This document shows positions 55,115 through 62,577 of a stretch of 64,000 nucleotides of DNA, piece after piece; within the stretch, counting starts at the first letter, position 1, and the number at the start of each line of letters is the position of its first letter. The notes beneath the pieces are model-generated. The model was not told the origin of the DNA. It searched no databases and saw nothing but the letters and a program-made list of their open reading frames with translations. The DNA lies in contig CAWGVW010000002.1 of assembly GCA_963826145.1 (NCBI GenBank), forward strand, positions 1,116,001-1,180,000, written 5' to 3'. Made by a program: the position numbers and the translations under genes. The stretch comes from JBGPLJ01 sp963826145 (lineage in GTDB: Bacteria > Pseudomonadota > Gammaproteobacteria > Steroidobacterales > Steroidobacteraceae).

Positions 55115-56503
55115 ATGGGATCGATCGTTTCCACGGGCATCGGCTCCGGCCTCGACATCGAGTCGCTGGTCAAGCAGCTCATCACGGCCGAAGGCGCGCC
55201 GACGAGCACCCGTCTCGATACGCAGGAAGCGAAGATCCAGGCGAAGCTCTCCGCGTTCGGGTCGCTCCGCAGCGCCATCGACACCCTCTCGACATCGATC
55301 GCATCCCTCAAGGATCTGTCCAGGTTTCAGGCCCGCGCGGTCTCGACCGCGGACGACAAAATTCTCACGGCTACGGCCGATTCGACCGCGGTGCCGGGTA
55401 CCTACCAGGTGGAAGTCGAAAGGCTCGCGCAGGCGGCGAAGCTCCGCTCGGGTCCGTACGCGTCGGGCGACACCGTCGTCGGTACCGGGACGCTCACCCT
55501 CAAGCTTGGAACGAGCACCATCGTCCTGACCATCGACTCGACGCACAACACGCTCGGCCAGATTCGCGACGCGATCAATGCCGTGACGGGCAGTCCGGGA
55601 ATCACCGCGACGATTGTGACGGGCACGGACGGAGCGCACCTGGTGCTCACGGGTGCTCAGACCGGCGCCGCGAATGCGATCACGGTCACCCAGGCGGATG
55701 GCGACGGAGGCCTCGCGGGGCTTGTCTACGATCCGGCCAACAGCATCACGAATCTCACGCAGCTGCAGGCTGCGGTCGATTCGCGCGTCGTCATCGACGG
55801 ACTCGCGCTTGAGGGCCCGACGAACAGCGTCACGAGCGCCGTCACCGGCCTCACGTTCAATCTCGCCGGTGTGAGCGACCCCGACGCGACGACGACCATC
55901 GGCGTCACCTTCGACAAGGCGGCCACGACCAAAGCGGTCAACGATTTCGCCAAGGCTTACAACGCGCTTTTCAGCGGTCTGAAGCAGCTGGCGAGCTTCG
56001 ATGCGACCACCAAGGTCGCGGGTCCGCTCCTCGGCGACTCGACGCTCCGGGACTTCATGACCGCCGTGCGGCGCAGCTTCACCTCGAATGTCAGCACCGG
56101 CACGACCTATACGAATCTTTCGCAGATCGGGCTCTCCTTCGGGTTCGACGGCACCATCTCGGTCGACGCGACCAAGCTCGGCACCGCGATCGACGGCAAC
56201 TTCGATGCGGTCGGCAAGCTTTTCGCTTCGACGGACGGTATCGCGACGCGGCTCGACAAGGTTGTGTCTCAGTACACGACGAGCGGCGGGCTGATCGAGG
56301 CCCGCACCAAGGGCCTGCAGGACAGCATCAGCGACATCGCGGACCAGCGTACGGCGCTGCAGACGCGGCTCGACTCGCTGCAAACGCGGCTGCGCTCGCA
56401 GTTCAACGCGATGGATACGCTCGTTGCCCAGCTCAAGTCGACCAGCAATTTCCTTACGCAGCAGCTGTCGGCATCGGCCGCTGCCACCATCAACGGCCGG
56501 TAA
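55115..56503 (+). CDS. fliD: Flagellar filament cap protein FliD (HAP2)
   Basis: 462 residues. It begins GSIVSTGIGSGLDIESLVKQ and has the C-terminal coiled coil LQTRLDSLQTRLRSQFNAMD with LVAQLKSTSNFLTQQLSA. Caps the filament and folds flagellin. Heads fliD-fliS-fliT-like-pilZ. Confidence 0.94.
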   Translation: MGSIVSTGIGSGLDIESLVKQLITAEGAPTSTRLDTQEAKIQAKLSAFGSLRSAIDTLSTSIASLKDLSRFQARAVSTADDKILTATADSTAVPGTYQVEVERLAQAAKLRSGPYASGDTVVGTGTLTLKLGTSTIVLTIDSTHNTLGQIRDAINAVTGSPGITATIVTGTDGAHLVLTGAQTGAANAITVTQADGDGGLAGLVYDPANSITNLTQLQAAVDSRVVIDGLALEGPTNSVTSAVTGLTFNLAGVSDPDATTTIGVTFDKAATTKAVNDFAKAYNALFSGLKQLASFDATTKVAGPLLGDSTLRDFMTAVRRSFTSNVSTGTTYTNLSQIGLSFGFDGTISVDATKLGTAIDGNFDAVGKLFASTDGIATRLDKVVSQYTTSGGLIEARTKGLQDSISDIADQRTALQTRLDSLQTRLRSQFNAMDTLVAQLKSTSNFLTQQLSASAAATINGR

Positions 56504-56517
56504 ACTGCGAGGACCGC

Positions 56518-56919
56518 ATGTACAGCGGATCACGAACACAAGGGGCCGACACTTACCGCAACGTCGGCGCGCACGGCAAGGTTTCGGGGGCGGATCCGAA
56601 GACGCTCATCGCGCTGCTCCTCGGAGGTGCGATCGACCGCATCGCCGAAGCGCGGGGACACCTCGAGCGGAGCGATGTTGCCCGCAAGGGAGAAGCGCTC
56701 GGCCGCGCACTTGCGATCATCGGCGAGCTCAATGGGAGCCTCGATCTCACGCGCGGCGGCGATATTGCCGCGAATCTCCATGGCCTCTACGACTACGTGG
56801 GTCGGCGCATCGTCGAAGCAAACCTGCATAACGACCGGGGAGTGCTCGACGAGGTGTCGGCGCTGCTGCGCGAGATCAAGTCGGGCTGGGACGCCATCGC
56901 GGCGCCCGCGACTCCGTAA
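56518..56919 (+). CDS. fliS: Flagellin export chaperone FliS
   Basis: 133 residues. ADPKTLIALLLGGAIDRIAE and LAIIGELNGSLDLTRGGDIA, then LHGLYDYVGRRIVEANLHND, match FliS. Binds the flagellin C-terminus before export. Confidence 0.93.
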   Translation: MYSGSRTQGADTYRNVGAHGKVSGADPKTLIALLLGGAIDRIAEARGHLERSDVARKGEALGRALAIIGELNGSLDLTRGGDIAANLHGLYDYVGRRIVEANLHNDRGVLDEVSALLREIKSGWDAIAAPATP

Positions 56920-56921
56920 CC

Positions 56922-57269
56922 ATGACCGCCATGCCCGAAGACAAATCGACCACCGCGCTTCTCGCGCGGGCGCTCGAGGAAACGCGGGCCGTGGAGGCGC
57001 TCATCGAGCGCGGCGAATGGCAGCAGGCGCTCGAACGCGATGCGCTCCGTCAGCGGCTGATGGCCGCGGCCTTCGGTCAGGACGGAAGCCGCGCACTCGA
57101 TCCGGAACTGCGGACGCTCGCCGATGAACTGCTGCGCCTCAACAACCGGCTGATCGGCCTTGCCGAGCATCGCCGTCGCGGTGTCGAACGAGAAAGCGAC
57201 ACGTTGCAGCTGGGGCGGCGCGCGGTTGCGGCTTATCATCAGGTGCACTTCGACAACCGCCGCAGCTGA
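56922..57269 (+). CDS. FliT-like flagellar chaperone
   Basis: 115 residues, all helical (LLARALEETRAVEALIERGE, WQQALERDALRQRLM, ADELLRLNNRLIGLAEHRRR). Position 3 bp after fliS and size fit FliT, the FliD chaperone. Sequence conservation in FliT is low, so the name is tentative. Confidence 0.65.
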   Translation: MTAMPEDKSTTALLARALEETRAVEALIERGEWQQALERDALRQRLMAAAFGQDGSRALDPELRTLADELLRLNNRLIGLAEHRRRGVERESDTLQLGRRAVAAYHQVHFDNRRS

Positions 57270-57274
57270 AATCC

Positions 57275-57877
57275 ATGGCCGCACCTCCCCGCAGACCCGC
57301 AACCCTTGCCGACGGCACACTGGCCACGGCAACGGCGGTCGGACTCGCCTATCACGACGAGATGCCGCTCGCCTTTCGCGCAATTGCCGCGATCCCGGAC
57401 GATGCCGAGCTCTTGCGGCTCAGCAACGAGAATCAGCAGATCCTGCAGCTCGATGCCTCGCTCGAGGAGCGCCATCCGATCGATCCCAAGGACGACGACG
57501 TCGTCGTTCGCCACGAGCTCGAACGGCTCGAATCGAAGCTCAACGTCGTCATGCAGATGCTGTCGCGCCTGCTCGCGCGCGAGAACGTGCTGCCCGCAGA
57601 TCGCAAGTTCCGCCTCGCTGCCGACGGCATCGAGTGGGACAACGACGAGCCGCTCAAGGTCGAGAGCGTCGGCATGGTGGCGCTGCACATCAATCGGACA
57701 CTCCCGTATCCGCTGCAGCTTCCCGGAAAAGTCGTCGGCTGCCACGCAAACGGCGGCAAGCATCGCGTCGCGTTCGCCTTCGAAGGCGTCGCCCCGCACG
57801 TGATCGAGCTCCTCGAGAAGATGATCTTTCGCCATCACCGGCGCGCGGTCGCCGACGCCCGCTCGGCTCACCGCTAG
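57275..57877 (+). CDS. Atypical PilZ-domain protein with coiled-coil insertion
   Basis: 200 residues. A coiled coil lies near 70-110 (HELERLESKLNVVMQMLSRL), followed by the PilZ-like strand FRLAADGIEWDNDEPLKVES. No RxxxR motif is visible. The layout resembles the tetrameric tPilZ proteins beside fliS in Xanthomonas. It may not bind c-di-GMP itself. Same operon as fliD-fliS. Confidence 0.7.
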   Translation: MAAPPRRPATLADGTLATATAVGLAYHDEMPLAFRAIAAIPDDAELLRLSNENQQILQLDASLEERHPIDPKDDDVVVRHELERLESKLNVVMQMLSRLLARENVLPADRKFRLAADGIEWDNDEPLKVESVGMVALHINRTLPYPLQLPGKVVGCHANGGKHRVAFAFEGVAPHVIELLEKMIFRHHRRAVADARSAHR

Positions 57878-57942
57878 AGGAAAAAGGGGACAGATCTATT
57901 TTCCGGTTGCGGGTCGGAAAATAAATCTGTCCCCTTTTTCCT
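57878..57942. repeat. 27-bp-arm inverted repeat between pilZ and fleQ
   Basis: AGGAAAAAGGGGACAGATCT plus ATTTTCC (57878-57904) and its reverse complement at 57916-57942 match at 26 of 27 positions, with an 11-bp loop. It starts at the pilZ stop and ends in CCCCTTTTTCCT. AAAAAGGGGACAGAT-type repeats are widespread REP elements. It could act as a bidirectional terminator. Confidence 0.85.
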
Positions 57943-58123
57943 GATGCTTGATTAGGGGAAACCCGCAGACGAATTCCCGTGGTTGCCCCATTACTTCGCG
58001 AGTATTGCGTTACGTACGATCCCGCCCTGTTGCGCCATAGAATGTTTTGCGTCAAAGCTTTACAGCAAACATCTAGAAGCGATAGGAGATTCCTGGGTCG
58101 GTGGATGGGAGCCCGGATACGCG

Positions 58124-59533
58124 GTGACAGAACGCAAGGTCCTCGTCATAGAGCCTGACTGCCGTCGAGCGCAGTCCTGGCACAACATCCTCCGTCGTCT
58201 CTCCTACCAGCCGGTTGTGGTCGCCAACATCACCGCGATCGACTGGCCAAAACCGGAGCAACTGGACTGGATTGCCGTCATGTTCGGCGCCGGCGAATCG
58301 TCGGCGGTTGAGCAAATCGCGGAACGCCTGCGCAGCTATGGCGTCGTGCTGCCGCTCGTCTGCGCATCGGATGAGGCCGCGAACGGCGCCGCGCCGCCAT
58401 TCGAATCAGCGGATGACCAATCGCTGCCGCGCCTGCAGCTCGAGCTTCCCGTTCGGCCGCCGCAGCTCACCAGTGTGCTCAAGCGTTGCGAGGCGCTGCG
58501 CACGGCTTCTGTGGCTGCGCGTCCATTGAGATTTCAGCCGATCGGGCGATCCGCGCCGATGGTCGAGATTCAGGGGCTCATCCGCCAGGTCGCCTCGTTC
58601 GACAGCAACGTGCTCATCCTCGGCGAGTCCGGCACGGGCAAGGAAATGGTCGCGCGCCACCTGCATGAGCTATCCGAACGGGCGCCGCACTCGTTCGTGC
58701 CGGTGAATTGCGGCGCGATCCCTGCCGACCTCCTCGAGAGCGAACTCTTCGGCCATGAGAAGGGCGCGTTCACGGGCGCTATTTGTGCCCGCAAGGGACG
58801 ATTCGAATTCGCCGACGGCGGCACGATCTTCCTGGACGAGATCGGCGACATGAGCCTCACGATGCAGGTGAAGCTCCTGCGCGTGCTGCAGGAAGGCACG
58901 TTCGAGCGGGTTGGCAGTAACTGCACCGTCGAATGCGACGTGCGCATCATCGCGGCGACCCACCGGGACCTCGAAGCGCTGATCGCCGAGGGCAAGTTCC
59001 GTGAGGATCTCTTCTATCGCCTCAACGTGTTTCCGATCATGCTGCCGCCGCTGCGCGACCGGATCGAGGACATGTCGGTCCTTATCCATCATCTGCTGGA
59101 GCGCAATGCGCGCGTGGCGGCCCGCATCGAGCTGACGCCGGCCGCCGTCGCGGCGCTCTCGCGTTGCCGCTGGCCAGGCAACGTACGAGAACTCTCGAAC
59201 CTGCTGGAGCGCCTTTGCATCCTGCATCCGGGCGCAAAGGTGGATGTCGGCCAGCTGCCCGAGCGATACCGGCCTGCGGGTATGGCGTCGACGCTCAAGC
59301 CGCCGGCTCCGCCGACCCTCATCGCAACGCAGCCGCTGCAGTCCGACGCGCTGCCGCGGGACGGCTTCGACCTGCGCGATCACCTCAGCAGTATCGAGGT
59401 CGCACTGATCCGTCAGGCACTGACGGAGGCGGGCGGCACGGTTGCGGAAGCGGCGCGGCTTCTCAAGATGCAGCGGACGACGCTGGTGGAGAAGCTCAAG
59501 AAGTATCAATTGAGCGTTGCCGATCTCGCGTGA
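58124..59533 (+). CDS. fleQ: Sigma-54-dependent flagellar master activator FleQ
   Basis: 469 residues from GTG 58124 (VTERKVLVIEPD). The N-terminal FleQ-type receiver (residues 1-120) lacks an obvious phosphorylatable Asp pocket. The AAA+ domain has Walker A GESGTGKE, the sigma-54 contact loop GAFTGA and Walker B GGTIFLDEIGD. The C-terminal Fis HTH is EAARLLKMQRTTLVEKLKKY. It is expected to activate flgA, flgB, fliD and fleS and to respond to c-di-GMP as known FleQ proteins do. In-frame starts upstream at 57983 are less likely. Confidence 0.92.
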   Translation: MTERKVLVIEPDCRRAQSWHNILRRLSYQPVVVANITAIDWPKPEQLDWIAVMFGAGESSAVEQIAERLRSYGVVLPLVCASDEAANGAAPPFESADDQSLPRLQLELPVRPPQLTSVLKRCEALRTASVAARPLRFQPIGRSAPMVEIQGLIRQVASFDSNVLILGESGTGKEMVARHLHELSERAPHSFVPVNCGAIPADLLESELFGHEKGAFTGAICARKGRFEFADGGTIFLDEIGDMSLTMQVKLLRVLQEGTFERVGSNCTVECDVRIIAATHRDLEALIAEGKFREDLFYRLNVFPIMLPPLRDRIEDMSVLIHHLLERNARVAARIELTPAAVAALSRCRWPGNVRELSNLLERLCILHPGAKVDVGQLPERYRPAGMASTLKPPAPPTLIATQPLQSDALPRDGFDLRDHLSSIEVALIRQALTEAGGTVAEAARLLKMQRTTLVEKLKKYQLSVADLA

Positions 59534-59630
59534 GCGCTGTGCGCGAACACTGCGTCGGCTTTTTGACGGCGCTTCCTGCGGATCCGCTTCGCACAACGTA
59601 AGCGCTTGATTTTCTTTCCGTCGAGTCTCG

Positions 59631-59646
59631 CGGCATGGAACTTGCT
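59631..59646 (+). promoter_or_regulatory. Sigma-54 promoter of fleS-fleR
   Basis: CGGCATG, GAAC, TTGCT matches TGGCACG-N4-TTGCW except two positions, with correct GG-N10-GC spacing. Predicted start 59657, 4 nt before the fleS ATG. Confidence 0.75.
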
Positions 59647-59660
59647 TTCCACCTCACTGC

Positions 59661-60773
59661 ATGCTCGCCAGCGAACGACGAACACTCACCGACGCGTTCT
59701 CGACCTTTAGCCAGGTATCGGCTCAGCTCGAGACAACCTACCGTGATCTCGAGCGCCAGATCGCCGGGCTGACGGTCGAGCTCGGCGAAGCGCGCCGCGA
59801 ACAATCCGAACTCGTGGAAGCGCTGCCGGGCGGCGTTGTCGTGGTCGACGCAGACGGCCGCATTCGCGAGTGCAACCCGGCGGCGAAGGAGTTGCTCGGC
59901 GATTCACTCGTCGGCGAGCGCTGGGACAAGGTCGCGAACCGCGTGCTCCAGAGCGCCAGCCGATTGGGTGGCGAATTCGCGCTGCCGAACGGACGACGGG
60001 TGACGATTGCCGAGCGCCCGCTCACGAGCACCGGCGGACGCATCGTGCTGGTGAGTGACATCACGGAAACCAGCCTCGTGCGCGAACTCCTCGAGCGCAA
60101 CAAGCGATTGACCTCGATGGGTGAAATGGCGGCGGTGCTCGCCCACCAGGTGCGCACGCCGCTCGCTGCCGCATTGCTGTACGCCTCGCAGGTCGCTCGC
60201 AAGAGCTTGCCGGGCGATGAACGCGCGAAGTTCGCGGACAAGCTTCTCGCGCGACTCGATGACATGGAGCGGCTGGTCGCCGACATGCTCGCGTTCACGC
60301 GGGGCGGCAGTCGAATCGCCGAAGAGCTCAGCGTAAGCGCACTCATCGAGCAGGTGGCGCAATGCCTCGAGCCGCGTCTGGGAAAGCGTGCGAAGCTCAC
60401 CATCCGCACTCTGGCGCCCGACTTGAAGCTGCGCGGCAATGCCCAAGCCATCGCCGGCGCGCTGCTCAATCTGGCCAACAACGCGCTCGATGCGAAGGGC
60501 GAGGATCTTGAATTGCTCATCGAGGCGCGTGTCAACGGACAGGTCGCAGAGCTTCGCGTGCGTGACAATGGTCCTGGCATTGCCGAGGACTTGCGCACTC
60601 GGATCTTCGAGCCGTTCTTCACGACGCGCAGTCGTGGCACCGGTCTTGGGCTCGCAGTCGTGAAGGCAGTCGCCGAGGCGCATGGGGGTGGCATCGAACT
60701 CGAGCGCCTGCCAAGCCCCGGCGCATCGTTCCTCCTGAAACTGCCGGCACTGACTGCGGAGACGCCGGCATGA
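59661..60773 (+). CDS. fleS: Flagellar sensor histidine kinase FleS/FlrB
   Basis: 370 residues, no membrane helix. An N-terminal coiled coil precedes a PAS domain (ALPGGVVVVDADGRIRECNP). The HisKA H-box is LAHQVRTPLAAALLYASQVA, and HATPase motifs are NLANNALDAKG, DNGPGIAEDL and GTGLGLAVVKAVAEAHGG. It phosphorylates FleR to switch on middle/late genes. Overlaps fleR by 4 bp. Confidence 0.93.
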   Translation: MLASERRTLTDAFSTFSQVSAQLETTYRDLERQIAGLTVELGEARREQSELVEALPGGVVVVDADGRIRECNPAAKELLGDSLVGERWDKVANRVLQSASRLGGEFALPNGRRVTIAERPLTSTGGRIVLVSDITETSLVRELLERNKRLTSMGEMAAVLAHQVRTPLAAALLYASQVARKSLPGDERAKFADKLLARLDDMERLVADMLAFTRGGSRIAEELSVSALIEQVAQCLEPRLGKRAKLTIRTLAPDLKLRGNAQAIAGALLNLANNALDAKGEDLELLIEARVNGQVAELRVRDNGPGIAEDLRTRIFEPFFTTRSRGTGLGLAVVKAVAEAHGGGIELERLPSPGASFLLKLPALTAETPA

Positions 60774-62149
60774 GCGCATCCCATGTCCTCATCGTCGAGG
60801 ACGACGCATCGCTCCGTGAGGCGCTGACCGACACGCTTGGCGTTGCCGGATATTCCGTACTCGCGGCCGCAAGCGGCGGCGAGGCACTCGAACACTGCGC
60901 GCGGGAGAAAGTCGCCGTCGTCGTGAGCGACGTGGCGATGGAACCGATGGACGGGCAAACGCTCCTCGCCGAGCTCAAACGCCGCAGTCCCGAGCTCCCC
61001 GTCATCCTCATGACAGCGTACGGGACGATTGCGCAGGCGGTAACGGCCATGCAGCGAGGCGCCGCGGACTACCTCGTCAAACCGTTCGATGCCCAGGCGC
61101 TCATCGACCTCGTCGCGAGGTACACGCGAACCGCCACCGATGCCGATGAGGGACTGGTCGCCGAGGATCCGCGGACGCGAGGACTCGCTGCGCTCGCTCG
61201 TCGCGTTGCCGCGAGCGATGTCACCGTGCTTCTGACGGGCGAGAGCGGCACCGGCAAGGAAGTGTTCGCGCGCTACATTCACCGGCACTCGGTCCGCGCG
61301 ACGCAGCCCTTTGTCGCGATCAATTGCGCGGCCATTCCCGAACAAATGCTCGAGGCCGTGCTCTTCGGCCACGAGAAGGGCGCCTTCACGGGCGCACAGA
61401 GCGCGCACGCGGGCAAGTTCGAACAGGCGCAGGGCGGCACGCTCCTCCTCGATGAGATCTCCGAGATGCCGGCGGCACTGCAGGCAAAGCTCCTGCGGGT
61501 GCTGCAGGAGCGCGAGGTCGAACGGATCGGCGGAACCAAGACCATCGCGCTCGACGTGCGGGTGCTCGCGACCACCAATCGGGATCTGCGCGCCGAGGTC
61601 ACGGCGAACCGCTTCCGCGAAGATCTCTTCTATCGGCTCAATGTCATGCCGATCGCATTGCCGGCCTTGCGGGACCGTGCCGGCGACATTGCGCCACTCG
61701 CGCACCGCGCGCTCGCTCGATTCTCAACGGCGCAGGGTCGCACGCTCGCACTCGCACTGGCCGCGGAACAGGCGCTCATCGCGTATCGCTGGCCGGGCAA
61801 TGCCCGTGAGCTTGAAAACGTCGTGCAGCGGGCAGCCATTCTTGCGACCGGCAGCACGATCGAGGTGGCGGACCTGCGGTTCGAGGAACAAGACCAAGGG
61901 AGTCAGACCCCGGAAAGGGGGCTGACCCCAAATCCAGCGTTGCAGTCGGATCTGCGCGAACGGGAGCGCGAACTCATTTTCGAGGCGCTGCGTGCTGTCG
62001 GCGGCAATCGCAAGCTCGCCGCGGAGCGGCTGCGCATCAGCCCGCGGACACTGCGATACAAGCTCGCGCAACTGCGCGCGGCTGGCATGGAAGTGCCGAA
62101 CGGCCGCTTCGCGGGCTGGTTCACGCGCTCGCTCGAGGAGACGGCATGA
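60770..62149 (+). CDS. fleR: Sigma-54-dependent response regulator FleR/FlrC
   Basis: 459 residues. The receiver has a DD acidic pair in HVLIVEDDASL and the phospho-acceptor Asp in VVVSDVAMEPMDG. The AAA+ domain carries GESGTGKE, GAFTGA and the Walker B region LLLDEISEMP. The C-terminus is a Fis HTH (AAERLRISPRTLRYKLAQLR). A linker of about 15 residues before the HTH (DQGSQTPERGLTPNPALQ) is encoded by a REP-like repeat. Overlaps fleS and fliE. Confidence 0.93.
   Translation: MSASHVLIVEDDASLREALTDTLGVAGYSVLAAASGGEALEHCAREKVAVVVSDVAMEPMDGQTLLAELKRRSPELPVILMTAYGTIAQAVTAMQRGAADYLVKPFDAQALIDLVARYTRTATDADEGLVAEDPRTRGLAALARRVAASDVTVLLTGESGTGKEVFARYIHRHSVRATQPFVAINCAAIPEQMLEAVLFGHEKGAFTGAQSAHAGKFEQAQGGTLLLDEISEMPAALQAKLLRVLQEREVERIGGTKTIALDVRVLATTNRDLRAEVTANRFREDLFYRLNVMPIALPALRDRAGDIAPLAHRALARFSTAQGRTLALALAAEQALIAYRWPGNARELENVVQRAAILATGSTIEVADLRFEEQDQGSQTPERGLTPNPALQSDLRERERELIFEALRAVGGNRKLAAERLRISPRTLRYKLAQLRAAGMEVPNGRFAGWFTRSLEETA
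61898..61930. repeat. REP-like hairpin inside fleR
   Basis: GGGAGTCAGACCCC, a short loop, then GGGGGCTGACCCC. The 10-bp stem (GTCAGACCCC/GGGGGCTGAC) has one mismatch. GGGGTCAGACCCC-type palindromes are usually intergenic; here the repeat is in frame within the linker between the AAA+ and HTH domains. Confidence 0.75.
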
Positions 62150-62577
62150 CACCTGTCGACATCAATCAGGTTCTTGCGCAGATGCGGGCGCTCGCCTCGC
62201 AGGCGGGCAACCAGAGTGCGCAAGCGACGACGCCTCCGCAAATGGACTTCGGTGCATTGCTCACAAACTCGATCAATCGCGTGAACGACATGCAGCAGAA
62301 GGCGGAAACCATGGCGAGCGCCTTCGAAACCGGCGCGAAGGACGTCGACATCGCGCAGGTCATGGTGGAAGTGCAGAAGGCGAGCCTCGCATTCCGTGCA
62401 ATGACCGAAGTGCGGAACAAGCTGGTACAGGCGTACCAGGACGTCATGAACATGCCGCTGTATTTTCGCCTCACTCAATACCGGTTCGGACGATTCAATC
62501 GCAGCATGGCTGAAGTCGCGCGGCACTCGTCCAGCGATCGGTGCTTGACGCCGTCCCGGGGCTCAAGCAGCTCGTGA
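62146..62577 (+). CDS. fliE: Flagellar hook-basal body protein FliE (extended C-terminus)
   Basis: 143 residues. The FliE core (MDFGALLTNSINRVNDMQQK, then DVDIAQVMVEVQKASLAFRA and LVQAYQDVMNMPL) normally ends at MNMP plus one residue. Here about 40 more codons follow (YFRLTQYRFGRFNRS...) with no similarity to FliE. The added codons include an ATG (62506) that may be the true fliF start, see the fliF entry. Connects MS-ring and rod. Its ATG overlaps the fleR stop. Confidence 0.88.
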   Translation: MTPVDINQVLAQMRALASQAGNQSAQATTPPQMDFGALLTNSINRVNDMQQKAETMASAFETGAKDVDIAQVMVEVQKASLAFRAMTEVRNKLVQAYQDVMNMPLYFRLTQYRFGRFNRSMAEVARHSSSDRCLTPSRGSSSS

